From contig CAIRGO010000292.1 of the NCBI GenBank assembly GCA_903878115.1, forward strand, positions 1-54,392: 54,392 bases of DNA, in the 5' to 3' direction. Positions 18,103 to 26,928 of this stretch are shown here, one piece after another (position 1 is the first letter of the stretch; the number at the start of each line of letters is the position of its first letter). The notes beneath the pieces are model-generated. The model was given only the letters and a program-made list of their open reading frames with translations, had not been told where the DNA came from and made no database searches. The position numbers were made by a program, and so were the translations under genes. The DNA comes from Akkermansiaceae bacterium. GTDB taxonomy: Bacteria > Verrucomicrobiota > Verrucomicrobiia > Verrucomicrobiales > Akkermansiaceae.

Positions 18103-18534
18103 TTATCGACGGACGATCAGGCCAATGAGAAAGCCTATGCCCACAGCGCCAAGAACGCATTTTGTAGGGTGCTCGCGGATGTAGTCTTCCGCAGAAGAAT
18201 GAGCTTCACGGGCTTTTTCGCGTGTTTCCGACCATTGTTCGTTAGCGATCTCTTTGAAATGCTGTGCTTTTTCTCCCGCAGCAGATTTGAAGGCGGCTGC
18301 TTTTTCGGTGGCTGCGGTGCGTGCTTCACGAGCTTTTTCTGCGGTGAGATCACGAAAATGCGTTGCGCTTTCTACAGCACGGTCTTTGAGAGAGGCTGCT
18401 TGAGCTGTCAAATCCTTAATTTTTTCTCCCGCAGCAGCGCGTAGGTCATTAGCTGCCTGAGACACCGACGGTATGGCGGTGAAGCCTGCATTTGAGTCTA
18501 GTGTTGAGGCATCAGTAGCGTATGGATCGTTCAT
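18103..18534 (-). CDS. ElaB/YqjD-like (DUF883) membrane-anchored helical protein
   Basis: A 143-residue protein from the ATG at 18534; the frame extends to 18636, but the extra residues look like untranslated leader. Alanine-rich heptads (LRAAAGEKIKDLTAQAASLK, EKAREARTAATEKAAAFKSA) form a long coiled-coil helix. The C-terminus AEDYIREHPTKCVLGAVG followed by IGFLIGLIVRR is the DUF883 signature: a short anchor helix after a conserved HP. E. coli YqjD and ElaB are stationary-phase inner-membrane proteins that bind ribosomes. Here the gene heads a three-gene set and lies just downstream of ppk in the same direction. Several internal repeats of the type EKA-A-E explain the many open shadow frames. 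Confidence 0.85.
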   Translation of the reverse strand: MNDPYATDASTLDSNAGFTAIPSVSQAANDLRAAAGEKIKDLTAQAASLKDRAVESATHFRDLTAEKAREARTAATEKAAAFKSAAGEKAQHFKEIANEQWSETREKAREAHSSAEDYIREHPTKCVLGAVGIGFLIGLIVRR

Positions 18535-18651
18535 AATAATTGGAGGTTGGTGGTTAAGTGAAAGTGAACAAAGGAAACGTGCCATCTTTTTGATGAAAAA
18601 GCAAGAGTGGTGTTTTGCATTTTTTTCATGCAACAATCAGCCAATTTTCGT

Positions 18652-20742
18652 TTAATTTGGCGTATGCGGCTCAAAAGTCAGAGAACGCTCGTGTTCACGT
18701 TTCTTGGCGCTGCGTTTTGCTTCGCGGTAAAAATGCAGTTGTGCGCGAAATGACTTTTGACCTTTCGCCGCGACAATGATTTTAGATTTTCCATCTGCTA
18801 GAAGTTCATGAGCATTACAATTGTCTGCAAAGCAGTTCTTGAGGAGTCCTGCCAATCGACGCTTGATCGATGCATCTTCGATTGGGATCATCAGCTCAAT
18901 TCTTCGATCAAGATTGCGTGACATCCAATCGGCGGAAGAAATGAATATCTCCGGCTCGCCTCCTTGATGAAAGGAAAAAATCCTAGCATGCTCGAGATAG
19001 CGATCGATGATGGAGACTACTTTAATGTTTTTGGAATATTTTTTATCGTTAGGTTTTAAGCAGCAAACGCCGCGGATATTGAGTTGGATTTGCACGCCAG
19101 CTTGGGATGCTTTGTAAAGTGCTTGGATAATTTCGGTGTCTTGTAGCGAATTAACCTTTGCCATAATGTGGGCGGGTTCGCCGAGCTTCGCGCGGTCTGC
19201 TTCTGAAGCGATGAGTTGCAACAATCGTGCCTTCATTTGTGTCGGAGCTGGAATCAATCGACGAAATCTTAGCAACTTCGAGCGACCAGTGACCGCATTG
19301 AAAAATAATGAAGCATCGTGACCATAGTCAGGGCGGCAAGTGAGCAGGGAAACATCTGTGTACAGTCGAGCCGTAGTTTCGTTATAATTTCCGGTTCCCA
19401 GATGAACGTAGCGACGAAGATTGCCGTCTTCACGTCGTACTACTAGGCAAATTTTCGCATGTGTTTTGAGTCCCTTTACCCCGTAAACAATGTTAGCGCC
19501 AGCATTGAGTAGCTCGTCGGCACGGAGAAGGTTGCGCGCTTCATCAAAGCGCGCTTTGAGTTCGACCAATACTGTTACTTGTTTGCCGTTTTGAGCGGCG
19601 AGAATCAAGGCGTCGATGATGCGTGACTTGCGTGCAGTCCGATAGAGCACTTGCTTGATGGCGAGAACATTGGGATCAACAGCAGCTTCCTCCACCAAGC
19701 GCAGCACAGGATCAAATGATTGATATGGGTGAAATAGTAGCAAATCTTTTTGCGAAATAGATTCGAAGATTGAGCTGCCAGGCGCAATGTCGGGTGAATG
19801 TTGTGGAGTCCATTCCTCATCTCTTAAATGATCAAATCCGGGTAAAAATGCTAAGTCCATAAGGCTCGCTAGCCCTACTGGTCCACGAGGAATGCTGTAG
19901 ATTTCTGCTCGTGAAATGTTGGTGACCTCGCGAATGATCGCCACCAATTCGCGCGTGCATGTAATAGGGACTTCTACCCTTACGGTGTCAGAAAAGCGAC
20001 GCGCCGTGAGCACGTCTTCCATTTCGTCGGCGAGATCATTGGTGTTATCGTCGTCCACAGCAATGTCACCATTTCGCGTTAGGCGAAATACACCGGTGGC
20101 CGTGACTTTTTCTCCCTGAAATAATGAAGAGGCATGGAGCGCAACTAGGTCTTCTAACAAGATGAAAGTGTTTGGGTTGTTAGGCAATGCAATGCGTCGT
20201 CCTAGTGATTCGGGCAGCGGAATAAACGCGTAGCGTTTTGTGCCTGATTCTGGGTCTTGAATGCGACATGCGAGAATTGGTGTGAGCGCAGGAAGCATTG
20301 GTGCAGGCTCATCGGGCACGTAGGAGAGGGGAGTTAATACCGGCATGATCGAGTGCTCATAGACAGCTTGTAAAGTCGTCTTTTGAGCATCATTTAGCTT
20401 AGTGGGGTCAAGAAAATGGATGTCGTTTTTTGCCAGTAATGGGATCAATACGCCATGAAGTAGGTGGTATTGATCTTCGATAAATTGATGAGTGCGTTTG
20501 CGAAGTAGATCGAGTTGTGCCGCGGGTGTATGGCCAGCTGAATCCAGAGTTTTTCGCCCAGCGCGCTGCAAGATCGATAGCCCTCCGATGCGCACTTGAA
20601 AAAATTCATCGAGATTGGAGGCGGTGATGGCGAGAAATTTCACCCGTTCTAACAAGGGAACATCATTGCGCTGCGCTTGATGCAACACGCGTTGATTAAA
20701 TTCTAACCAAGAGAGCTCGCGATTGAGATAAGGTACGGCCAT
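18652..20742 (-). CDS. ppk1: Polyphosphate kinase 1
   Basis: A 696-residue protein covering all PPK1 domains. The N-terminal domain begins YLNRELSWLEFNQRVLHQA and ASNLDEFFQVRIGGL. The head domain follows. The phospholipase-D-like catalytic part contains FHPYQSFDPVLRLVEEAA, the autophosphorylated-His motif GLKTHAK (near residue 426) and YVHLGTGNYNE. The C-terminal domain contains RGVCCLKP and SSADWMSRNLDRRIELM. It reversibly polymerises the gamma-phosphate of ATP into polyphosphate at the membrane. Length matches the family (about 690-720). It precedes the YqjD-like gene by 117 bases, and polyphosphate and the YqjD family are both linked to stationary phase, but a functional link is only inferred. 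Confidence 0.96.
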   Translation of the reverse strand: MAVPYLNRELSWLEFNQRVLHQAQRNDVPLLERVKFLAITASNLDEFFQVRIGGLSILQRAGRKTLDSAGHTPAAQLDLLRKRTHQFIEDQYHLLHGVLIPLLAKNDIHFLDPTKLNDAQKTTLQAVYEHSIMPVLTPLSYVPDEPAPMLPALTPILACRIQDPESGTKRYAFIPLPESLGRRIALPNNPNTFILLEDLVALHASSLFQGEKVTATGVFRLTRNGDIAVDDDNTNDLADEMEDVLTARRFSDTVRVEVPITCTRELVAIIREVTNISRAEIYSIPRGPVGLASLMDLAFLPGFDHLRDEEWTPQHSPDIAPGSSIFESISQKDLLLFHPYQSFDPVLRLVEEAAVDPNVLAIKQVLYRTARKSRIIDALILAAQNGKQVTVLVELKARFDEARNLLRADELLNAGANIVYGVKGLKTHAKICLVVRREDGNLRRYVHLGTGNYNETTARLYTDVSLLTCRPDYGHDASLFFNAVTGRSKLLRFRRLIPAPTQMKARLLQLIASEADRAKLGEPAHIMAKVNSLQDTEIIQALYKASQAGVQIQLNIRGVCCLKPNDKKYSKNIKVVSIIDRYLEHARIFSFHQGGEPEIFISSADWMSRNLDRRIELMIPIEDASIKRRLAGLLKNCFADNCNAHELLADGKSKIIVAAKGQKSFRAQLHFYREAKRSAKKREHERSLTFEPHTPN

Positions 20743-20827
20743 GCACGAGAACCATAGTCATGATTTTGCGAATTGCCAAGGATGCATCCGCAGAAAAATT
20801 GTCACACTAGAGGCTCGCGTATTGACC

Positions 20828-22111
20828 TCACTTCATCTGCCGTGCAGAGGCTTTCAAACGCAGTGCATTGAGAGCAATGAAGCCCGTGGCATCGTCTTGG
20901 TTGTAAGCTTCTTCTTGGCCGCCTTCCATGGTGGCAATGGCTTCAGAATAGAGAGAATGTGGCGACCTGCGCCCCGCATTCATGATATTTCCTTTGTAGA
21001 GTTTGACGCGCACTTCGCCGCTAACTGTTTGTTGCGTATGCGTTACTAGTGCTTGGATGGCTTCACGTTCAGGAGCAAACCAGAAACCATTATAGACAAG
21101 TTGTGCATATTTAGGGATTAATGAATCGCGGGTAAACATCGCCTCCCGATCCATTGTTAGCGCTTCTAGGTCGCGATGAGCAGCTAGCAGAATTGCACCA
21201 CCAGGAGTTTCGTAAACGCCACGAGATTTCATGCCGACAAAGCGATTTTCCACAATGTCCACCCGTCCAACGCCATGTTTTCCGCCGAGGAAATTCAGCA
21301 AGCGCATGATGCCATAGGGATTGAATAAAGTGTATCCATCTTTTTCTCCCGTAGGATTTGCATCGCCAAGTTCGGAGACGATGCTTTTGAGATTGTCAGC
21401 ACGGATGCCGATGGCGTCGCCTTTGTGGAAGAGAATTTCTACATATTCTGCTTTGTCCGGCGCATCTTCCGGGGCGGTGGAAAGCACATACATTTCCCGA
21501 TCGATTTCCGTGGTAGCATCATACCATGGATCTTCTAACATGCCGGCTTCAAACGAAATGTGCAGCAAGTTCCGATCCATCGAATACGGCTTTTTCATCG
21601 ATGCTTTGATCGGGATTTGATTGGCCTCGGCATAGGCGATCATCTCGGCGCGACCAGGGAAATCTTTGCGGAACGAGGCATCACGCCAAGGGGCAATGCA
21701 TTTGATGTTAGGAGCTAATGACGCCATGGATAGCTCGAAGCGCACTTGGTCATTGCCTTTGCCCGTGGCTCCGTGCGCGATGGCATCAGCACCTTCAGCA
21801 ATGGCGCAATCGATCATGCCTTTGGCGATGCATGGACGAGCAATGGATGTGCCTAACATATAACGGCCTTCATAGATAGCACCCGCCTGAATCATCGGGA
21901 AAATGTAATCACGGGCAAATTCTTCTTTTAGATCGCCAATGTAACATTTACTCGCTCCCGTGGTAAGCGCTTTCTCCTCGAGGCCATCGAGCTCTTCGGC
22001 TTGGCCGACATCAGCGCAATAGGCGATGATTTCGGCGGAATATTTAGCTTTCAACCATTTGAGAAGAACAGAGGTATCAAGACCTCCTGAGTAAGCGACG
22101 ACGATTTTCAT
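20828..22111 (-). CDS. argG: Argininosuccinate synthase
   Basis: A 427-residue enzyme that ligates citrulline and aspartate using ATP in arginine synthesis. I take the ATG at 22111, giving [20 protein letters not shown] with the N-type P-loop SGGLDTS; the open frame extends to 22285 but only through leader sequence. Further conserved blocks are [50 protein letters not shown] (citrulline/aspartate site) and [19 protein letters not shown]. It is somewhat longer than the common ~400 residues, with a C-terminal extension. argH is not in the window. The 183-base gap to the divergent sulfatase gene must hold its promoter. Confidence 0.97.
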   Translation of the reverse strand: MKIVVAYSGGLDTSVLLKWLKAKYSAEIIAYCADVGQAEELDGLEEKALTTGASKCYIGDLKEEFARDYIFPMIQAGAIYEGRYMLGTSIARPCIAKGMIDCAIAEGADAIAHGATGKGNDQVRFELSMASLAPNIKCIAPWRDASFRKDFPGRAEMIAYAEANQIPIKASMKKPYSMDRNLLHISFEAGMLEDPWYDATTEIDREMYVLSTAPEDAPDKAEYVEILFHKGDAIGIRADNLKSIVSELGDANPTGEKDGYTLFNPYGIMRLLNFLGGKHGVGRVDIVENRFVGMKSRGVYETPGGAILLAAHRDLEALTMDREAMFTRDSLIPKYAQLVYNGFWFAPEREAIQALVTHTQQTVSGEVRVKLYKGNIMNAGRRSPHSLYSEAIATMEGGQEEAYNQDDATGFIALNALRLKASARQMK

Positions 22112-22294
22112 AAAATTTACTGTGTGCGCGAGCAAGCAAGCAGTTTCAGAGGAATGACGCAAGTGTGAAAAGGGAAAAACTCCGTAGTCGGATAGATAAG
22201 TGATTTCTCCACCGTAGATTCCACTTGTCGGGCGTTCAGCTTTGACGCATAGAGGACTAGTCAAAAATTTTAACAGAGATCGCAAAAAAGTAAA

Positions 22295-23710
22295 ATGATG
22301 AAAACCGCTGTATGCTATTGGCTTTTCCTTTGCGGGGCGATGATGGCTGCCGAGTTATCAGCCCCGCCCAAGTTAAACGTCTTGCTGATTACGGCGGATG
22401 ATATGAACTACGACTCACCGGGTTTTACAGGATGCCGAGTGCCGGAGATTACTCCAAATCTAGATCGATTGGCTGCTGAGGGAATGTGGTTTCAACACGG
22501 GCATGTTACGGTGGCGGTTTGTCAACCGAGTCGAGAATGCATCATGACCGGTCGCTATCCTCATCATAATGGAGCGACTGGTTTTTACCCAGTGCGCGAT
22601 GGTGTGCCTACACTTGCGGAGATCATGAAAGATGCTGGTTATCAATTGGGCATTCTCGGCAAGGCGATCCATCTTCAGCCGCCGACAAAATTCCCGTGGC
22701 ATTTTTGTCGGGATATGGCGGAGCTCAGTGAGGGGCGTGATCCTACAAAATACTATCAGTTTAGTAGTGATTTTTTTCAGCAGGCAAAAGTGGCAGGGAA
22801 ACCATTTTTCCTGATGGCGAATTCTCATGATCCTCATCGTCCTTTTGCAGGGAGTGAAGGCAAAGGAAAAATGTCCTATCCGGCACCGAGTAGGATCTAT
22901 ACGCCGGAAGAAATCGTAATGCCATCATTCTTGCCAGACCTCCCGAATATCAGAAAAGAAATGGCGCAATATTTTTCCTCTGTTCATCGCTGTGATCAAA
23001 GCATCGGAGAAATCCTTCGTGCATTAAAGGAATCCGGTCAGTCTGACAACACCCTGGTGATGTTTGTGAGCGATAACGGAATCGCGATGCCATTTGCAAA
23101 AAGCAATTGTTATCTTACCAGCACCCGCACACCTTGGTTGGTGCGTTGGCCAGGTAAAGTCAAACCAGGGATCGTCGAGCGAGAGCATTTTATTTCTGGA
23201 ATTGATTACATGCCGACGATTCTTGAGGCCACCGGAATCGCGATCCCTGCCAACACCGATGGTCGTTCTTTTTTGCCAGTCTTGACGGGCGAAAAACAGT
23301 CGGGACGAGACCATGTTTTCACTTGTTATAACGAAGCATATGGAAATAAAGTATACCCGATGCGCTGCATGCAGGACAAACGTTTCGGTTATATTTTCAA
23401 TGCATGGTCTGATGGGAAAAAAAGTTATAGCACCGAAGGAATGAGCGGGCTTTCTTACAAGGCGATGCAGGAAGCCGCTGCCGATAGTAAACTAATCGCT
23501 GAACGGGTGGAGATGTTGGTGCATCGCACACCCGAGGAGTTTTATGATTTCTCAGCAGATCCGAGCGCACTGCATAATCTCATTGCAGACCCTGCTTTTC
23601 AGGAACAAATTAAAAAAATGCGAGCGAGCATGTTAGAGTGGATGATGCAAAACGATGACCCGCTTCTTTCTCAATTTCGTGCCACCACCACAGATCTTCC
23701 TAATAAATAA
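22295..23710 (+). CDS. Exported sulfatase with intact formylglycine motif
   Basis: A 471-residue exported enzyme. The signal peptide spans about 1-19 ([19 protein letters not shown]). The sulfatase core starts [19 protein letters not shown] (metal-binding Asp pair). [19 protein letters not shown] gives the C-x-P-S-R motif whose Cys is converted to formylglycine. Further motifs are [39 protein letters not shown] and [12 protein letters not shown]. It belongs to the family that desulfates polysaccharides such as sulfated algal or host glycans; the substrate is not predictable. An adjacent second ATG (22298) could also be used. It is followed after 32 bases by an exported alpha/beta hydrolase, suggesting a two-gene unit. 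Confidence 0.93.
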   Translation: MMKTAVCYWLFLCGAMMAAELSAPPKLNVLLITADDMNYDSPGFTGCRVPEITPNLDRLAAEGMWFQHGHVTVAVCQPSRECIMTGRYPHHNGATGFYPVRDGVPTLAEIMKDAGYQLGILGKAIHLQPPTKFPWHFCRDMAELSEGRDPTKYYQFSSDFFQQAKVAGKPFFLMANSHDPHRPFAGSEGKGKMSYPAPSRIYTPEEIVMPSFLPDLPNIRKEMAQYFSSVHRCDQSIGEILRALKESGQSDNTLVMFVSDNGIAMPFAKSNCYLTSTRTPWLVRWPGKVKPGIVEREHFISGIDYMPTILEATGIAIPANTDGRSFLPVLTGEKQSGRDHVFTCYNEAYGNKVYPMRCMQDKRFGYIFNAWSDGKKSYSTEGMSGLSYKAMQEAAADSKLIAERVEMLVHRTPEEFYDFSADPSALHNLIADPAFQEQIKKMRASMLEWMMQNDDPLLSQFRATTTDLPNK

Positions 23711-23742
23711 TATTACGATAAACATAGTAACAGAATACATTC

Positions 23743-24573
23743 ATGAAATACCTAGCGCTCATCTATCTATCTTTCACCGCGTTGATCTCGCCGATCTTGG
23801 CCGATGCCCCATTAACTCTTAGTTTTGAAGGGGAAAAAATCGGACAATGGCGTGGCTACAAACAACACGTTTTCCAATGTGATGGCTGCACCGCATGGGT
23901 GGTGGAACCAAAAGTCGCCTTGCCTGGCAATCCGTGGTCATGGAGTATGGAATTTCCTGATGCATTTGCGGATCGCTGTGCCGCGCCGCAACTGTTAGAA
24001 GCGGGATTTTACCATGTGCATATTGTGGTTGGAAATACGTTCGGTTGCCCCGATGCCGTGAAGCATTTTCATGCCTTTCATGAGTTGCTGATGACAAAAG
24101 GTTTCGCCAAAAAAGCAGCTCTGATTGGCCTCAGTCGTGGCGGTCTTTATGCGTATCGTTTTGCCTCAGAATATCCTGACCGCGTGGCGGTGATCTATGG
24201 CGATGCCGCGGTGTGTGATTTCAAAAGCTGGCCCGGTGGTAAGGGCAAGGGCAAAGGTAGCAAGGGCGATTGGCAGTCATTGATCAAGCATTATGGCTTT
24301 AAAGATGAAGCCGAAGCATTGGCCTATAAAGGCAATCCGATTGACACGCTAGCACCATTAGCGAAGGCGAAAATTGCTCTCATCAATGTCGTGGGCGATG
24401 CCGACACCACAGTTCCTGCTGAGGAAAATGCCGTTATTGTGGAACAACGTTACAAGGCATTAGGTGGCGTTTGTGAATTGATTCATAAACCGGGAGTGAA
24501 TCACCACCCGCACGGGTTGGATGATCCAAAACCTGTGTTGAAATTTATCATCGAGCACGCCACATCGCGCTGA
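23743..24573 (+). CDS. Exported alpha/beta hydrolase
   Basis: A 276-residue protein with a signal peptide (about 1-20, cut near SPILADA). The mature part is an alpha/beta hydrolase: the nucleophile elbow is GLSRGG (Ser near residue 130), the Asp region is VVGDADTTVPAEEN, and the catalytic His is probably in PGVNHHPHGL. A lysine/glycine-rich GGKGKGKGSKG insert (about 165-176) is unusual and may be a flexible loop in the lid. The fold fits an esterase or a carbohydrate esterase acting next to the preceding sulfatase. Substrate unknown. Confidence 0.85.
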   Translation: MKYLALIYLSFTALISPILADAPLTLSFEGEKIGQWRGYKQHVFQCDGCTAWVVEPKVALPGNPWSWSMEFPDAFADRCAAPQLLEAGFYHVHIVVGNTFGCPDAVKHFHAFHELLMTKGFAKKAALIGLSRGGLYAYRFASEYPDRVAVIYGDAAVCDFKSWPGGKGKGKGSKGDWQSLIKHYGFKDEAEALAYKGNPIDTLAPLAKAKIALINVVGDADTTVPAEENAVIVEQRYKALGGVCELIHKPGVNHHPHGLDDPKPVLKFIIEHATSR

Positions 24574-24783
24574 TGGCAGCAATAACCTAGGTTGCCATTA
24601 GGGCATGCGTTATTTTGGTGAAAAATCTTGAATGGGAGAACGTGACTCAGTTGGTAAGAATTTGATCTGTGTCCCTGCTGCGATTGTGAAAAACAGGCAA
24701 TTCTCTCCTTTTTCTGCCGATTCAACGAGAAAATGCAAATCAGCCATTTACCAATCAGGTTTTCCGCGCTATGGATGCGCCTC

Positions 24784-25329
24784 ATGTCCGACATTACACT
24801 CACAATCCACACGACGGCCGGTGATATCCGTGCTACGCTTTTTGCGTCAAAAACTCCCGTTACCTGCGCCAATTTTCTCAATCTTGCGCAGCGAGGCTAT
24901 TACAACAACGTTGCCTTTCATCGGGTGATCGATCGTTTCATGTTGCAAGGCGGCGATCCCACCGAAACCGGGCGCGGCGGTCCAGGGTATAAATTCGCCG
25001 ATGAATTCCATCCCGAACTGCGCCACAACAAAGCGGGGATTTTTTCGATGGCAAATGCGGGACCAGGAACGAATGGTTCGCAATTTTTCATAACCACGGT
25101 GCCTACGCCGTTTCTTGACAATCGCCACTCGGTATTCGGCGAAGTAACATCGCCGATGGATGTTGTGAAAAATGTGATGGGCAAAAACAACACCGGTGAG
25201 CAAGGCTGCAAGCACAATGGAGTGGGTGATAAAATCACCTCCATCACCATTCACGATGATACCACCGCGTTGTTCGAATCACAGAAAGACAATCTAGAAC
25301 ATTGGAACTCGATTCTTGATAAGCGCTAA
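24784..25329 (+). CDS. Peptidyl-prolyl cis-trans isomerase, cyclophilin type
   Basis: A 181-residue cytoplasmic cyclophilin. The frame opens at 24733, but the ATG at 24784 begins MSDITLTIHTTAGDIRATLF, the usual start. Active-site blocks are FHRVIDRFMLQGGDP (catalytic Arg), GPGTNGSQFFITTVPTPFLD and HSVFGEV. The Trp of the cyclosporin loop is replaced (PFLDNRHSVFGEV), as in many bacterial members. It catalyses proline isomerisation. There is no signal peptide from this start; the longer start would add a short hydrophobic stretch but no convincing signal. The next gene, metG, begins 20 bases later, so the two are probably co-transcribed. Confidence 0.93.
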   Translation: MSDITLTIHTTAGDIRATLFASKTPVTCANFLNLAQRGYYNNVAFHRVIDRFMLQGGDPTETGRGGPGYKFADEFHPELRHNKAGIFSMANAGPGTNGSQFFITTVPTPFLDNRHSVFGEVTSPMDVVKNVMGKNNTGEQGCKHNGVGDKITSITIHDDTTALFESQKDNLEHWNSILDKR

Positions 25330-25349
25330 TCGCGCTAACTTATTTCACC

Positions 25350-26909
25350 ATGCTGCTCACTACTGCCATCGACTACACCAACGGCTCGCCTCACATTGGC
25401 CATGCTTATGAGAAAATCATCACGGATGTTCTCGCTCGTTATCAACGCTTGCTTGGTATGCCAGTGTATTTTCTCACAGGTGTCGATCAGCATGGTCAAA
25501 AAGTAGAACAAACCGCAGCGAAAGAAGGCGTGTCGCCCGAGGAGTATGTGGAAAAAGTGACGGCGCGATTTTCTGCACTATGGGCGAAAACTGGTGTGCA
25601 TTACGATGGTTGGGCAGCCACCACTGATCCACGTCACAAGCGTTGCGTGCAGAATATTCTCACCACGCTTAAGGACAACGGTCAGTTGTATAAAAAAATC
25701 TATCACGGATTTTATTCCGTTCGTCAGGAGCAATTTCTCACTGATCGCGATCGTGATGAGCAGGGGAACTTTGGCCCTGAATGGGGTGAAGTGAACGAGA
25801 TCAAAGAGGAAAATTGGTATTTCAAACTAAGTGAACACACCGCGTGGTTACAGGGATTTTTAGAAAAGTCTGATGAAGTAATTTTGCCACATTTTCGCAA
25901 GGCGGAGTTGATGAATGCCCTGGCAAAAAATGATGGGATTGACCTGTGCATTTCGCGCCCCAAGGATCGTTTGCAATGGGGCATTGAGATTCCCTTCGAT
26001 ACGGAATTCGTTACCTATGTGTGGTTTGATGCTCTGATCAACTACATTAGCTTTGCAGGCTACGGCGGTGAATCTGCTGACTTGCCAGATTTTGCCACTA
26101 CATGGATTGATCCAGTTCATGTGATCGGCAAAGATATCATGGTGCCGGCCCACGGCATCTATTGGTTCTGCATGCTGCATGCGATGGGCTTTAGTGATGA
26201 GCAAATGCCACGGTTGTTAGTGCATGGATGGTGGAATATCCGTGGGGATAAAATGTCAAAATCGTTAGGCAATGTCGTCGATCCTAACTTACTCGCTGAC
26301 ACCTTCGGTGTGGATGCATTGCGCTATTATCTTTCCCGCGATATTACGATGGGCAAAGATAGTGACTTTGACATCGAACGTCTCGTCATGCTTTTCAATA
26401 CCGAGCTCGCAAATGAACTTGGCAATCTCTGCAATCGTGCGCTCAATATGAGCCAACGTTTCACCGCGGGCGTGCTGCATTGCTATTTGCCATTAACGGA
26501 GGAAGACATCGCTCTGCAACAATCGTTAGTGGAATCGATCAATCTCTATCGTGACGCCATGGATCATTTTGATGTTTCGAAAGCCCTTGAAGCTTTGAAT
26601 CGTCACGTGGTGAATTGTAATATTTATGCTGAGCGTATGAAGCCCTGGGAAATGAACAAAGACCCAGAAAAAAAATCGCGTGTTGCGACGGTGCTTTATC
26701 ATCTAGCAGAAAGCGTGGCACATTGCGCAGTGCTGCTTTCACCCGTGCTGCCGGATGCGGCAGCGAAACTAGCTGAGCAGTTGAATCGCACGGATTTGAT
26801 GTCGCTCACTCTCGATCAGCTGAGTTGGGGTTTGTTAGCGAATGATCATCAGATTAATCTGCCAAGTCCAGTTTTTCCACGCATCGTGGTGCCGGCTGCC
26901 ACTCCGTGA
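25350..26909 (+). CDS. metG: Methionyl-tRNA synthetase
   Basis: A 519-residue class I aminoacyl-tRNA synthetase. It opens LLTTAIDYTNGSPHIGHAYE, with the HIGH motif as HIGH. The second signature is KMSKSLGNVVDP near residue 305. The connecting region GFYSVRQEQFLTDRDRD has no Cys-x-x-Cys zinc knuckles, so this is a knuckle-free form. VWFDALINYISFAGYG and WNIRGDKMSKS are typical of MetRS. The C-terminal anticodon-binding helical domain contains ELGNLCNRALNMS. There is no C-terminal EMAP-like tRNA-binding domain, so it is the short form. Only this synthetase is in the window. It follows the cyclophilin by 20 bases and the permease by 19. Confidence 0.96.
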   Translation: MLLTTAIDYTNGSPHIGHAYEKIITDVLARYQRLLGMPVYFLTGVDQHGQKVEQTAAKEGVSPEEYVEKVTARFSALWAKTGVHYDGWAATTDPRHKRCVQNILTTLKDNGQLYKKIYHGFYSVRQEQFLTDRDRDEQGNFGPEWGEVNEIKEENWYFKLSEHTAWLQGFLEKSDEVILPHFRKAELMNALAKNDGIDLCISRPKDRLQWGIEIPFDTEFVTYVWFDALINYISFAGYGGESADLPDFATTWIDPVHVIGKDIMVPAHGIYWFCMLHAMGFSDEQMPRLLVHGWWNIRGDKMSKSLGNVVDPNLLADTFGVDALRYYLSRDITMGKDSDFDIERLVMLFNTELANELGNLCNRALNMSQRFTAGVLHCYLPLTEEDIALQQSLVESINLYRDAMDHFDVSKALEALNRHVVNCNIYAERMKPWEMNKDPEKKSRVATVLYHLAESVAHCAVLLSPVLPDAAAKLAEQLNRTDLMSLTLDQLSWGLLANDHQINLPSPVFPRIVVPAATP

Positions 26910-26928
26910 TTCATAAAGCACCATACGC

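Noticed and set aside
24577-24600. Palindrome aacctaggtt with flanking tggca/tgcca after the alpha/beta hydrolase gene, as a possible terminator.
   Set aside because: The arms are short, the stem is interrupted, and no T-tract follows.
24632-24783. Text resembling a tRNA D-arm (actcagttggtaag) in the gap before the cyclophilin gene.
   Set aside because: No acceptor stem, anticodon arm or T-loop (GTTCRA) could be paired around it; no tRNA fold is possible as read.
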